Shown here piece after piece: positions 24,900 through 36,136 of a stretch of 64,000 nt of DNA (position 1 is the stretch's first letter; the number at the start of each line of letters is the position of its first letter). The notes under the pieces were generated by a model, which saw nothing but the letters and a program-made list of their open reading frames with translations, was not told where the DNA came from and did not search any database. The DNA is taken from the NCBI GenBank assembly GCA_944472135.2, contig OX235270.1:82655168-82719167 (forward strand). Direction: 5' to 3'. Source of the stretch: Trichobilharzia regenti (Eukaryota > Platyhelminthes > Trematoda > Strigeidida > Schistosomatidae). The position numbers were made by a program, and so were the translations under genes.

Positions 24900-25869
24900 A
24901 GAATCGCTGCATATTCTTTGGAAAGGAGACCAGTTGGTGGATTATATGTAATGTCAAAGTAACTTACATCTTTCCATGTGATGTTGTGGTAAGTTTCTAT
25001 CTTGTTTTCTTATATTTCGATCGTATGTCGGTTATGGTTCACCCTTTGTATCAGGTAAACATTATTCGATTAATTCTTATTTGTGTGGGTGTTTTTGTCA
25101 TGACTGCTTCTCTTTTGTCTAAAATTATAAATATAGGCAAAGCAAACGGGTGCAGTCTCTAAGGTCATACAGTAGATGGGCCTATGATTTCTGAATCTCT
25201 TACATGTGAATTGGCACTGGTATCGTTTGCAAACTCAATGTGTCATTAAGTGCCTTTTCAAATAAGGCCAATGTGCTTTCTAGTCTCATTTCCTTAGGTA
25301 GTTTGTGCCATATTTAGGCTTATCTAATCAAGCGAAAATTTTGCCCGGTGGCTGTTGTGCATTGTTCTATAGCCACTGTAGCTTTAATATATCTAAGATT
25401 AAATCCAGTGTCTTCTGAAGACCGAGTACCATTAGCAGGGATATGCAATGTGGTTAAGAAGCTTATAGAAGAGTACCAAATTTAGTCACAGTCATCTTAA
25501 CCATAGTGTTTCGAGTCCTAGGATTTCACATGTGGTGGAGTAGTTGGTGCCGTTTTCGGTTCCGAGTAGTTTTAGTGTGAAGTACTTTTGTATTCCTACT
25601 ACCATTCGTTTATCTTCCACGCGGATACTATTAAATATGAATGAGCCATAATCTAGGAATGGCACACACAAAACTTGTACAGTTATATTCTGGATTCACT
25701 TCTGTAGAAGTTTCTGAGTAGGAAACCAATAGGCCTGCGTGATTTCGATACTTCTTTCGAGATGTGCACTGAAAATGATAGATTGTGTGAATATTTCAGT
25801 CCTAGGTCTAGTACAGATTTGCGTCTAGGGATCTTGTGGCCTTGAATTGCTAGGTCGAGTTTTAGTTTG
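24900..25869. other. Stretch without a recognised gene
   Basis: An ORF at 24866-25162 (plus strand) has a hydrophobic stretch near its end but no recognised domain. The rest runs into the LINE remnant. Confidence 0.35.
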
Positions 25870-28800
25870 GAACAGCCTGCGCAGAGCCATCCACTCTGTC
25901 ACACCATCTATCCCTTTTTATCAATTCTTAATGTTTAGAGTTAATAGTTGTGACGATATCTGTATTTGTGCATGTATAAGTCACCTTTAAGTCATCTGCA
26001 TATTGTATTGGCTTGTCTATACTAAAGCATTCACATATACTGTTTATGTACATAATGAAAAGAAGGGGGCCCAATACACTCCCCTTGATGACACCACTGC
26101 TGCTTGGTTTAGGCCTGGAGGTCATCGAGCCGACTTTTGTTGTCTGATTTCTGTCACAGATAAGTGATTTTATCCAGTTGTGGAGGGGGCTGCATATCCC
26201 TAGTGAGCATAACCCTCTGACTAGCAGACTATGTAGGACTCTGTCAAAGGCTCTCCTTATATCTGTAGGTGACTTCGTTGAAAAAGTCTATATGGCAGGT
26301 GACGCATGATCTCTTCTCGAGGAATCCGTGTTGTAACTGGTTGATGAGTTTATGTTTTAGAAAGTAGTCTGACATTTGGTCTTGGATTGCTTTCTCCATG
26401 ATCCGTGATATGACCGTGTTATATTGATAGGCCCACAATTGCACGCACTAGTTTTGACCCCTCCTTTATGCTTAAGTATTATATATGTGTTTTTCCAAAT
26501 TTCAGGATAGGTCTCAGTTACTAGTAAGAGGGCAAATATTCTAAGTAATAAAACTATCATTTATTTTAATTTTATTTTATATTTTTGATTACAGCTTGAT
26601 TCCACACCGTATTTTTGATACAAGTATGGAATTTTCAGCATGGATATCGGTAGCCCAAAATTCGCAGGCCGACCATTGATATCGATTGTGCGTCGGCGTC
26701 GGCGTGGGCTCGAACCCCGGACCATGTGCATGGTCGGCGAGAGTCCTAACCACTGTGCCACCGACGCACATATATCCGTGCCACCGTTTTTGTGTACTGC
26801 CGTTAGCTCTTAATGTCTTTACCACTGATGCTATATTTTTTATATTAAAGTTGATTTCACCTAACTTGTAGTTATTTTCCCAGGTTATGTCGAGAATTGG
26901 GAACGGATGCGCCCTGATGTTATTGGAGAACCACTGTCTGAGGAGTTTACTGATAATCTGGGGATCAACATCAATTATACATTCATGTTCCAAGTGGCTA
27001 ACATTGTTGACTTTACCCTTCTTCAGTCGTTTTTGCAAGATCTTGCAGAGTTCCTGAATTTTATAGGTGCCCCCTAAGGCATTGTTTCCTTCGAGTTGTG
27101 CCTTCATTTTGTGTCTCCTCAAGATTTTTAAACATTTCATTTATCTGGTGTAGTGCACTAAATTCTTTGTATAAATAAAATTTGCTTTTCAGTTTCCTTA
27201 GTTTTAATTGCGTTTTGCGGTCTATGAATAGAGTTGGTGTCTTTAGGGCAGATTTTAGGGGTGCGATTGTGTCTCTTACCGAACAGATTGTCTTGTAGAT
27301 GGTATTAAGTGCTACTTTTAAGTTATTATTGGCATAGTATTCACCCCAGTCAGAGCTCCTCAAGAGCGCTGGTAGTAATTCCCAGCTGGCATTTCTGTTG
27401 TCCCTATATTGATAGTGAACCGGGGAAATTTTAGGTGTGTCTAGTTGTTAGTTGAAGAGGTAAAGTGCAGTACAGTATGTCGTGATCAATGTTGTCGAGT
27501 TCATCCACCACCTCTATCGAGATCGGCTATATTTTGTGGCAGATTATTAAGTGGAGAATACTGTTATGTCGTGTTAGGAGGCGTACTTACCGCTTCCATC
27601 CTCCTACATCTAAAGCTTCTAGGAGCTCCTCTTGGGTTCTAGGTCCATTGCAGGTATTTCAGTTCACTTCGGGGAGGTTGAAATCGCCACAAACTAGTTC
27701 GCAGTCGAATTCCAGCGTAGGTACATGCTCTAGTATTTCTCTGATAACCTTATAAGTCGTTTTAGAAAAGTTAGGGGCTCTGTATGTACATTTCATGTGA
27801 ATTTTATTTTCATTCGTGTGGATGCTTATCCATTTAGATTCTGGGAGTTTGTCGATAATTGAGTTTGTAAAAGTATTGGTCTGTGGATTTAGAAGCATAT
27901 ATTAGACACCCGCCCTCCGTCTTGTCCACTCTGTCATTCCTGTGGATGTCATAGTTACCAATTATCAGCTTTGTGTCAGGTATGTCATTAGTTAGCCAAG
28001 TTCCAGTTACCAGGATCAGTGTTGGCCCTTCAGTGTATGCCAAGCTGCGAAGGGAAGTTATTTCGTTAGGGAGAGGTCGAACATTTAAGAGCATAACTTT
28101 CAGAAAACCAGGGTTGTCGGGAGGATAGTCAGGTTTTCTTGTTACTATCCCTAACTCCTGGTTGCCTGTGTTATGTTAGCAGGGATTCTCAGATGAGAGT
28201 GTCAGTGTGTCTACTATTCCCTGAACAAACTCTTCTGCGAGAGGGGCTATTGTTTGCTGCAGCGGAAAATAATCCTGCTGCACATATTGGTTTCTGGTAT
28301 CATTACGTGGGTATCTGGAATCATTTCTCGGCATTAGATAGTCTGTTTTACTGTTCAGTTTTTAATTTACAGGGCCGATGTACCCTGTTTTTAAATTGTT
28401 TTGAGGGTAGTGCATGCTAGGTCTTTCGTAGTTGTACATTTGTTGACTCATTTCGTGTATGTACGCAGAAGGACCGTGAGCCAATCTATACCCGTTATCC
28501 TGATGGGGCTTTACGTAACTACCACGAGGGTTCGGGAATACATTTCCGTTCATATGGTACCTAGTGGTGTCCCATCTAGTCGCCCATGTGTTCTTGTTAT
28601 CTATTATGGATCCCGCGCCCAGGTGATATGTGCCTATAGGCATATTACAACCTCGGCTATTACGGAAATCATGGGTCTCATTCTGCTGTTTAATCAGCTC
28701 GGGGCCCCTTGCATGTCTGCTAGCGTGTGATTTTGTGTGGATAAAGCTACTCTTGCTGTTAGTTCTCACCTCGTGTAATCTGTCGCCCACAGTTTTTCTA

Positions 28801-29540
28801 TTACTTTTAGTCCGAAGACGAGCACTTCCACTCACGTGTTACGTCTCCTTTATGGGACCTGCCGCAATGCATGCATAATTCTTTTTTAGACTTACATGCT
28901 GATTGTTGGGCTTGTCACAAGGGAGATATGTGGATGCCTGTGGAGACCTTGGTTTTGGGGCAACTTTTAACGGCTTTTACAGTGATATTATCTTGCTTGG
29001 CCCTGGGTGCAGTGTTATCTGCGGATATTTGCAGGTTATCGGTAGTAGAAGCATCTATGTCTACTTCATGTGTGGGATCGGTAGATTTCCTAGGACTGTT
29101 CTCGTGAGCTTCGAGACCCATTCAAGTGTTACTGCTCCTTTTGGGTTTTCCTTCACCTTCATGTGTCGTTTGTTCACCTAGTACAATGGAAGTGTCATTT
29201 TGTGCTTCAGTGTCTTTCGATACTTCGGCACTGACGCTAATCATGATTTGTGGTATGATCGTGCATGTATCTAAGGTGTTCTTAGCTACTTGTCGTTGGT
29301 TGGGGGTTTGTGCGAGACTATTTTAACATTCTTGAATTTTGTAGAAGAGGGCAGAATATCACTAGATTTCCTAAATTGTTCGGCTATTATACAGCTGTCA
29401 AATCTGAAAAGTATGGGACATGTGCAGTTTGATCCTTTTTTATTTAGTCGAATACACTGACAGCTCTTAACAAGGAGTGCTGAACCAACTTTATGAGCTC
29501 ATTATCAGGTATGTTGTTGTTATGTTCTAGTTTTCCCCGT
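25870..29540 (-). mobile_element. CR1-like LINE remnant with ORF1, EN and RT parts
   Basis: On the minus strand, broken frames follow LINE order. At 28835-28362 there is a basic, low-complexity ORF1-like region preceded by a cysteine pair (CMHCGRSH) near 28870. Endonuclease pieces follow at 28094-27834 (LILVTGTWLTNDI; usual TETWL) and 27898-27659 (CELVCGDFNLPEV). Then come RT pieces at 26560-26357 (TETYPEIWKNTYII), 26444-26244 (HGFLEKRSCVTCHIDF) and 26125-25928 (GVIKGSVLGPLLF and QYADDLKV). Many stops and frame changes make it a fossil. It is interrupted by SINE copy 4. Confidence 0.75.
26571..26770 (-). repeat. tRNA-derived SINE, copy 4 (best preserved)
   Basis: On the minus strand it begins TGTGCGTCGGTGGCACAGTG, giving an A box (TGGCACAGTGG), then a B box GGTTCGAGCCC about 45 bp on. 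These are near-ideal pol III promoter boxes. The 3' tail ends at GATTACAGCTTG on the opposite strand plus an AT-rich run. It is inserted within the RT region of the CR1-like LINE, so it is younger than that element. Confidence 0.88.
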
Positions 29541-30064
29541 CGCCAAATTGTTATGTACTCGTCGCTAGATTATTGTTATGGACTGGTCGAGAAACTAATA
29601 GTCCTGACGCGAGAAGGCGGAAATCAGAAGACCACTAGGTTTGCGATGATACTTCTATTGTCCAAACACAAGGAGACGAAAATAAAATGGTCTCACACCA
29701 AAGTGGTAAGTAAGTAAAGTAGTTGTAAAGTAGTTCACACAAATTGTGAATGCGAATATATATAAATGTTCCAGACAAAGCGTGGGAAAAATCATTAGAC
29801 AGTCTTAACATGAATGGCTAATTATAATGGAGTGTCGATCCAAATATACATAGCGAATATAGCAGACATGTGAACAACCATATATGGATATATGTCACCA
29901 AGCAACGGAATGTCAACAAACACTCATATTATATATAATATAAGGAGAATATACATTGATAAAGGAGACAAGTTCATACCAGTGAAATGGTCACAGACTA
30001 AGCGAGCAACCAGAAAGAGAGACCAACATCACACACACATAAATATATATGTGGATACATATCA
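29528..30064 (-). mobile_element. LTR plus primer-binding site fragment, mag-like Gypsy
   Basis: On the minus strand this begins TGATATG (30064) and matches the LTRs at 38539-39033, 40585-41077 and 42628-43100. It continues past the LTR end into the same TTTGGCGACGGGG primer-binding-site sequence before similarity stops. So it is a 5' LTR with its PBS and a few following bases, with the rest of the element lost. Confidence 0.75.
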
Positions 30065-30536
30065 GTTGTACACTATGGCGTTCTGTTTAGAAGCGAATCC
30101 GTTAACAACTTCTCTCGACAAAATGTCTTTAGCGTTCTCTAGCTCCTTAGCACTTTCCGATTCAGTATGGACTGGTTCAGTCCTCAATTTAAAGAGTTTT
30201 AAGACAGTTAGATCCCACAGTTCCTTTTTAAGATGTGAGATTGTTTCTGGTACCAGGTTAAATAGATATAGTTTCGTCCTGAGATCATTATTTTTATCTG
30301 CATGTCGTTTATGATGCAGATTAAGTTAGTAATCTCTACCTTTTCTAACGGGATATCTTCCACCTGTACTGCAGGAGTTAGCACTATGTTGGAACCGTTT
30401 GTATTGGGTGAACTACTAATTAAAGCTGATTAAAGGGGTGATAGTGCGTTACTACGTAAACTCAAGCTATTTTATATATTACTGGTGTTCCTAAGTACAC
30501 GCTTTTAAGAGTTTTGGCCCATTATTATTGGTGGTA
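30065..30536. other. Unrecognised stretch between two LTR elements
   Basis: One plus-strand frame runs through 30075-30314 without a recognisable domain; it reads on from the upstream LTR fragment and may be a LINE remnant. Confidence 0.35.
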
Positions 30537-30731
30537 TGTGGTGATTGACAATTTCTATCTCTATATTGTTTAAAATACTTACTGTTGACTGTTGATATGT
30601 TTCTTATATGAATTGCATAATAATTCCGCTAAATACAAATTCCTGATTGCTGCCCTCTCAGAGTTTTGGTTGAATTCGTGTAATTCCGTCATCTCGAAAT
30701 ACTAATATTCCGATTAAAATAAATTACTACA
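30537..30731 (+). repeat. 5' LTR
   Basis: 195 bp, TGTGGTG...CTACA, about 96% identical to 32173-32366, followed by a PBS-like sequence. Confidence 0.92.
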
Positions 30732-30744
30732 AATTGGCGTCGCG

Positions 30745-32184
30745 ATGGAGCTAAGTAACCTGAGAAAATTCCCCATTAATGGGTCTCCGCGGGAGATTGC
30801 TGATTATTTGGAATGCTTCGATGCGTGGTGCATTTCCAAGAATGTTCGGGATTACAAAATACCTGCTCATTTCATCACTACTATTGGGCTTGATGCATAT
30901 AGCCTGGTGAAGAATCTGGCGTTTCCAGATAAACCCATTTCTCTGTCATATGTCAAGATCCGTGAACTTCTTATAAATCACTTTCATGTGACTACATTTG
31001 ATACCAGAGAGAGGTCTCAGTTCAACAAACTGGTACGTTCTCCCAACCAGAAGATTAGAGACTTCATTCTGCAACTTCAAATTCAAGCCTCAAAGTGTAA
31101 CTTTGGAGATCAGCTGCATACTCAACTACGTGATCGTCTAATTGCTGGAATCAATATTCCTAAGTTAGAGAAAGAGTTAATTCAGATTCCTTCTTGTACT
31201 TTTCAAACTGCTAAAGAGGTATGTATTACATATGAAGATGTCCATAATGAATACTCTGCTTCCACTACGTCAGTATCTGATGTTATGCTTTCTAAAGTCG
31301 AAAATGCAAGTGGTCATGGAAAGCAATCCAAACTGCCGTCCACAGGTAATAGAATGCAGCGAGAGATCAAAAACATTAAACCGTGTTTATCCTCTGGAAA
31401 GTTACATCTACGAAGCACTTGCCGTTTTCGGGGTGCTAAGTGTCACAAATGTGGTAAAGTTGGACACATCAAGACTGTTTGCAGAAGTTCGAGTACTTAT
31501 TTTACTCAGAACTCTTATAATTCTCCCAATCCGTCTAGTAAAATGGAGTCAATGTGTCTTTCAACTTTTCAAAATACTCAAGCTCATCCAATGAAAACCT
31601 CCACTACAAGTTCGGCAACTCAAGTGTCAACTGTTTTCAAAAATGAGGTAGCTGAGTTACAATGTGAACTGTCGAAAACACGAAAAGACCTGAATGAGAT
31701 GAGAGAGCAACTGATTAAAATTGAGGAATTACTGCATATGCATAGACTGCGTCTGTTGAATGCAGAGCATACAAGTACCCGTGAAAGTCCTGCAAAACTT
31801 TTGAAATCTCGAATTCTCAAAAAGCATCTGATGTCCACGACTTCTAATGTACATTATTACAAAGGGAAAGACTATAGACCTTCTGTTGGAATTATACTAC
31901 AAAAAATGGGAAATCGAGTGGTGAAGATATTAGACATCAAAGATCACTCAGTTCATAACGGACACCTGGACAAAGTGACAATAAATGAAGTAGGTCGTTC
32001 CAATTATAATATTATTGATTCCGCTAATAATCCTGATTTTGTAGACAATTCAGAAATAGGTCCAGATAATACCGATGAAAATAATATCACAGAATCAGTT
32101 AGGTCGAAGCCACTTGCAAACAAACCGAGACATCGTTATAAATACGCGAGGAGATATTCGAGGTGTGGCGGATGTGGTGATTGA
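30745..32184 (+). CDS. Gag fused to a Pol C-terminal tail
   Basis: A single 479-codon ORF starts 14 bp after the 5' LTR and stops inside the first bases of the 3' LTR. Residues 1-220 or so look like a Gypsy capsid domain (ISLSYVKIRELLINHF, then FNKLVRSPNQKIRDFILQLQ). A CCHC zinc knuckle follows at about 233-246 (CHKCGKVGHIKTVC). A leucine-rich coiled-coil segment lies near 300-345. From about residue 355 the sequence resembles the end of a Gypsy Pol polyprotein (YYKGKDYRPSVGIILQKMGN), finishing in a basic RHRYKYARRYSR stretch. The middle of Pol is missing, so this looks like an in-frame deletion fusion. The frame is intact, which is unusual in this window and suggests recent mobility or selection. 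Confidence 0.85.
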   Translation: MELSNLRKFPINGSPREIADYLECFDAWCISKNVRDYKIPAHFITTIGLDAYSLVKNLAFPDKPISLSYVKIRELLINHFHVTTFDTRERSQFNKLVRSPNQKIRDFILQLQIQASKCNFGDQLHTQLRDRLIAGINIPKLEKELIQIPSCTFQTAKEVCITYEDVHNEYSASTTSVSDVMLSKVENASGHGKQSKLPSTGNRMQREIKNIKPCLSSGKLHLRSTCRFRGAKCHKCGKVGHIKTVCRSSSTYFTQNSYNSPNPSSKMESMCLSTFQNTQAHPMKTSTTSSATQVSTVFKNEVAELQCELSKTRKDLNEMREQLIKIEELLHMHRLRLLNAEHTSTRESPAKLLKSRILKKHLMSTTSNVHYYKGKDYRPSVGIILQKMGNRVVKILDIKDHSVHNGHLDKVTINEVGRSNYNIIDSANNPDFVDNSEIGPDNTDENNITESVRSKPLANKPRHRYKYARRYSRCGGCGD

Positions 32185-32366
32185 CAATTTCTATCTCTGT
32201 ATTGTTTAAATACTTACTGTTGATTGTTTATATGTTTCTTATATGAATTGCGTAATAATTCCGCTAAATACAAATTCCTGATTGCTGCCCTCTCAGAGTT
32301 TTGGTTGGATTCGTGTAATTCCGTCATCTCGAAATACTAATATTCCGATTACAATAACTTACTACA
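32173..32366 (+). repeat. 3' LTR
   Basis: 194 bp, matching the 5' LTR and followed directly by the target duplication TGGTA. Confidence 0.92.
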
Positions 32367-32519
32367 TGGTAATATAGTATAACCCAAAAAATGAATATCA
32401 GCGAAAACATGTGCAAAAGTGTCACCGAATTCGAACGTCAGAGACATCCTCCTTCTAGTGTGTTAGCACCAAGTCGAGAGTGAACGGATTATGTTCAGCG
32501 TGATATTGATGCATCTATA

Positions 32520-34140
32520 TGCTGCACAAGTGCGCATTCAAGCGCTGTCATTAGGGGTACCCTGTTGAAACAAGTGTACGAAGTAGTTGATGTCAATTTC
32601 CCCCCACTTAATATGTGGGTCATTAAAGCCACCTACTATTAGACACCTATTTCTACCACTCCACTTCCTGAGGTGATTTAGTACGAAACCGTCAGCTTGG
32701 CTGGCGGAACTTCTATAAGTGACCCCGATTGTCAAAGTGCCCCTGTTCAAGTTAATGATACAACTTGCAGCTTCACTGGTGCCGCTCTCATGAGCTTCCA
32801 AAAATTTTGATCTAGTTCCTGTGTCATCCCGGATGTACAGAGCAGCCCCCCACCTTTCTGACTACTTACTCTGTCTACTGTAATGCAGATGTGCCCAGGT
32901 ATGAATGGAGTTAAGTCTACACCCACTAACAACCATGTTTCACTGATAGCAATCACATCAAGTTGTAGTTCTTCAGACAACACTCCTAGTTCATGAAGCT
33001 TACTCCTAAGACTACAAGCGTTCTTACAGCGTACTGAGAGACCTATGTGTTCACTCGACTTATGAACAGAGGTCTGGGGAACATAGGTTTCCGAGACCTC
33101 ACTACCCGAAAACCCAACAGTTTGAGGTCTTTTTCACCTTTTTCTATTTGGACTTTTAATTCAATCACGGCTTCTCTCCTCCTAATTCTGTTTTCCAGAT
33201 GCCACTCTTGCATGATTCTCATCTTTTTGTCCTTGATCTTAAATGTGTTGTTGAGAATAATACTTTTATCCATATCGTTCTCCAGTAATATCTTCAGTAG
33301 TCGTGGGGGAACTTTCCGTTGCATCGGCGTTTCGTTTACCGATTCTGATGACTTTCCTCATGTGAACTTCAATTGTTTTTTCAGGAAGCATTTCACGGAT
33401 GATGAAATTAACTACCTCGAGATCATAAGCATGTCGGGCAGCTGGATCTACTTTTTTTGATTCCACTAAGTTCTAGATTACGGTACTGCAATTTGAGTCC
33501 GAAGGTTTAACAATGTTATTAGTGTTTACGGCCGTCCAGACCTAGTCACTGAGCCCAGTGCTTTTCTCTTTCCTATAATTCCTGAGCTTCCTATTTTTTG
33601 GCACTAACCAAGCGGAATAAGTTGATTCCACTTTACTCTCGCTGGAGTTGGAAGTCGTGCGTTTACCAGACACACAAAGCTGCGACGTTGTAGTATCAAC
33701 CAGAGGCCTTACAATGTTGTAACTGCTTGCTCTCTTAGATTTTCTGGGCTTTTTGTGTGCAGTTGCAGACTTTTGGGCACACTGTACCTCTCATGTCTTT
33801 CGAAGCTTGGGGATATGGTTCTGTCCTAGTCTTATGACTCAGCCCAGAATCCTCATTCATGCCATCGCTACCATATGCTGACTTTTTCCACTCGTCTGAG
33901 GTTTCTGCTAATTTCTTGGACATAAGAAGTCTGACGGCTTCTTGGAATAAAACGTCCAACGGGCTAATACAAAGTTTGCGCACCCACGGAGATGATAGCT
34001 TCCTGCACCTTCTATAGGCTGTTGGTAATGAGGCAATGTAAACTTTATGGAACCATAGGTTGTGGTTATAACACAGCATCTCATCATCCACGAGAAAAAG
34101 GCAGTCCGGTCGTCCACAGCTATTTGAGAGACTCACATGA
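32520..34140 (-). mobile_element. LINE 5' portion (ORF1 and endonuclease) without RT
   Basis: Minus-strand frames give an ORF1-like region (34136-33735, with cysteines and basic residues; 33466-33043, with EVVNFIIREMLPEKTIEV and a basic segment), then endonuclease pieces at 32983-32747 (LDVIAISETWLLVGVDL, catalytic Glu) and 32801-32538 (CLIVGGFNDPHIKWG; usual GDFN). It stops at about 32520 with no RT downstream. LINE insertions normally lose their 5' end, so keeping only the 5' half is odd and points to a later deletion. Frames are broken. Confidence 0.7.
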
Positions 34141-34523
34141 GTATAAGTAGTTTAAATTATACAGGCAAATCTCTATATATGCCCAAATAGAGATATAAAA
34201 ATCACACAAAAGCACAAACAAATAATTCAACTAATAAAACCAGTTAAAGCATACAAGATTTTGATGCGATTTACACAACAAAAGCAGAAGACATATAACA
34301 ACGTAAAACTGCCGCTCTCATTTATGAAGCGCCTGTACCAAAACTACGGTTGTATACATATTTATGATTATATATACAACATTGGAATTAAATGAATTTA
34401 AAAGGTATGTGATTTCGTCCAATACGCCATTAAACACAAGAACAAAACAATATATATTTAGATTAGGAGACGGTGAGAAATGTGGAAATAAACGGAGAAA
34501 TAAATTTGAAATCAAACGGTTCA
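34141..34523. other. AT-rich spacer
   Basis: Contains small palindromic stretches (for example around 34350-34380) but no gene I can support. Confidence 0.4.
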
Positions 34524-34652
34524 TTCCCACTCATAAATATAACAGTATCTTAAGCAAAGAAGTATGAAGTGGTTTATCAAGCACTCTGCTCAGCTTTGTG
34601 TTATCCGTAGGCTTGACTCACCCATCCTATACAGTAAGCATGTTTGTTAGGT
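34524..34652 (+). repeat. Fragment of the 889-bp satellite unit
   Basis: This 129-bp segment, from ACTCATAAATATAACAG to GCATGTTTGTTAGG, is almost identical to the matching part of every unit of the array at 45782-55250. It ends exactly where the SR2-like LINE begins, placing the LINE between satellite sequence on both sides. Confidence 0.88.
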
Positions 34653-35340
34653 TCTGTCTTCTTCTCTGCTTTTCACCTTCATCAATGTTAGTCCACACTG
34701 TTTCAACTACTCTTCACATGATCTCCTCCATGTCACCCTTGGACATCCCACACACCGCTTCCCTTTCGAATTCCACTCGAGCAATGGCCTGACGCGCGAT
34801 TTCGTCCAGCAGCCTCCTCAGCGAGTTTTCAATCCATCTCCACTCTCCCCTACATATTTGTTAGGCGATTGGTTCTTACTTCGTTTGCTCCCATAATCCG
34901 TTGTTGGTGATTCTTTCCGGCCATCTGATCTTCAGTATAGAGCCAGCGAAGACAGTTGTTGATAAAGGTCTGCAATAGCCTGTTGGGAATATTCTTTGTG
35001 ACCCGCCCGCCAAGTTTCTGATCCGTATAGAAGAACTGACTTGACGTCTTTATTGAAAATATGGCCGAATTTTGTTGTTGATGCTGAGTGACGAAGATTT
35101 CCAGATTGGTTTCAGGTTGATGAATGTGTCTCTTGCCTTCCCGATTCTCGATTTGACATCCTCGTCCGCCCCTCCTATAGTTGAGACAATGCTCCCTAGA
35201 TAAGTGAATGAAGTGACCTCTTTCAAATCCCTCCCGTTGATGGTGATTGGGGCTGGGTGTTGGTGCCGTTGTTGTTGTTGTTGTTGGTTGGTTGGTTGTT
35301 TTCATAACCTCCGTCTTGTGTATGTTCTCACTTGAAGTCC
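34653..35340 (-). pseudogene. SR2-like LINE, 3' half
   Basis: Minus-strand frame 35305-34850 encodes the C-terminal tail in a shifted frame; the right frame gives the same VGRPRVTWRR-type block with changes. It contains an expanded ACA/ACC repeat near 35265-35290. The terminal about 90 bp of the element are missing at the satellite boundary. Confidence 0.75.
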
Positions 35341-35639
35341 TGTATTTAGAGGTTGACGGAATTCTCTAACACAGCTTCTAACTTATTAGTTCTCGCGTAC
35401 CAAAAACAAGGCAAAAGCCAATAATTGATCGTCCAAACTACGTGATATATTTTGGGACCAAAACAAGCCGTCAGACGAACGCCTAGCTAGTGATCGTGCA
35501 CGTGACACGACGGGGTACCAAATGGCGGGGATGCTTGACCGGAAGCCTTCAGCTAAACAAGTCGACTTAAACAGTGGTGGTCAGCATCCAATGAGTGATT
35601 GCTGTGGTCAATAATTTTGGGGAATTATTTACCGCTACA
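35341..35639 (-). repeat. 3' LTR of the Boudicca-like element
   Basis: Matches 43214-43515 along its whole length with scattered differences, begins TGTAGC on the minus strand and is preceded by a polypurine tract. Confidence 0.88.
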
Positions 35640-36136
35640 GCTCACTCCCCCCTAGTGGGGTCGTGAGGACCCTAAGACAGAACCAGCCGGAAGTAAAAAA
35701 ACTCGATGGTTCCCTTTCGGGTGAAAAAAATCTTCCGAGCGGCTTGGTCGTATGCCTACTGGTTTGTCTGCCTATGCTAATAGGGTGTTTGTACATAGCT
35801 TCCTTGTTGTTGTTCGTTGGATTCCGTGCTTCGTTTGTTTCCTGTCCAGTGCCCGTCGCACCTGGAAAAGAAAACAAGAACGCTAAGAACCATGTCGAGG
35901 AAAATGTACGAAATTAGCTTTTTTGTTAAAAAAAATGATGTGCATTTACTATACAGTAAAATAATGCTAAGTTCAGAACATCGAAAAAAATACATCTAAT
36001 TAATTTTTTGTGTATGTTACATGAACTGTTGAAAAAAAATTTTTGTGTTCGGTGGTACTGTATATAAAAAAAATTGATACGTCAAAAAAATAGTTAGTAC
36101 CACAAACGAATGAGTTGCGTGAATCACACGACTTCG

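Larger units (their letters stand above)
30537..32366 (+). mobile_element. Complete non-autonomous Gypsy LTR element
   Basis: A 1830-bp element with direct LTRs (30537-30731 and 32173-32366), both TGTGGTG...CTACA, differing at about seven bases and one indel. It is flanked by TGGTA on both sides (30532-30536 and 32367-32371). A PBS-like AATTGGCGTCGCG follows the 5' LTR, and a purine-rich stretch precedes the 3' LTR. It carries one ORF and no protease, reverse transcriptase, RNase H or integrase core. A diverged solo LTR of the family lies at 14436. It must have been mobilised by proteins supplied in trans. Confidence 0.92.

Noticed and set aside
26589..27140. Single 183-codon protein on the minus strand
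   Set aside because: It is a fusion of CR1-like RT remnant with the inserted SINE, not a real gene.
28362..28835. Host gene of 157 codons on the minus strand
   Set aside because: It sits in ORF1 position upstream of LINE endonuclease and RT pieces on the same strand, so it is probably part of the LINE.
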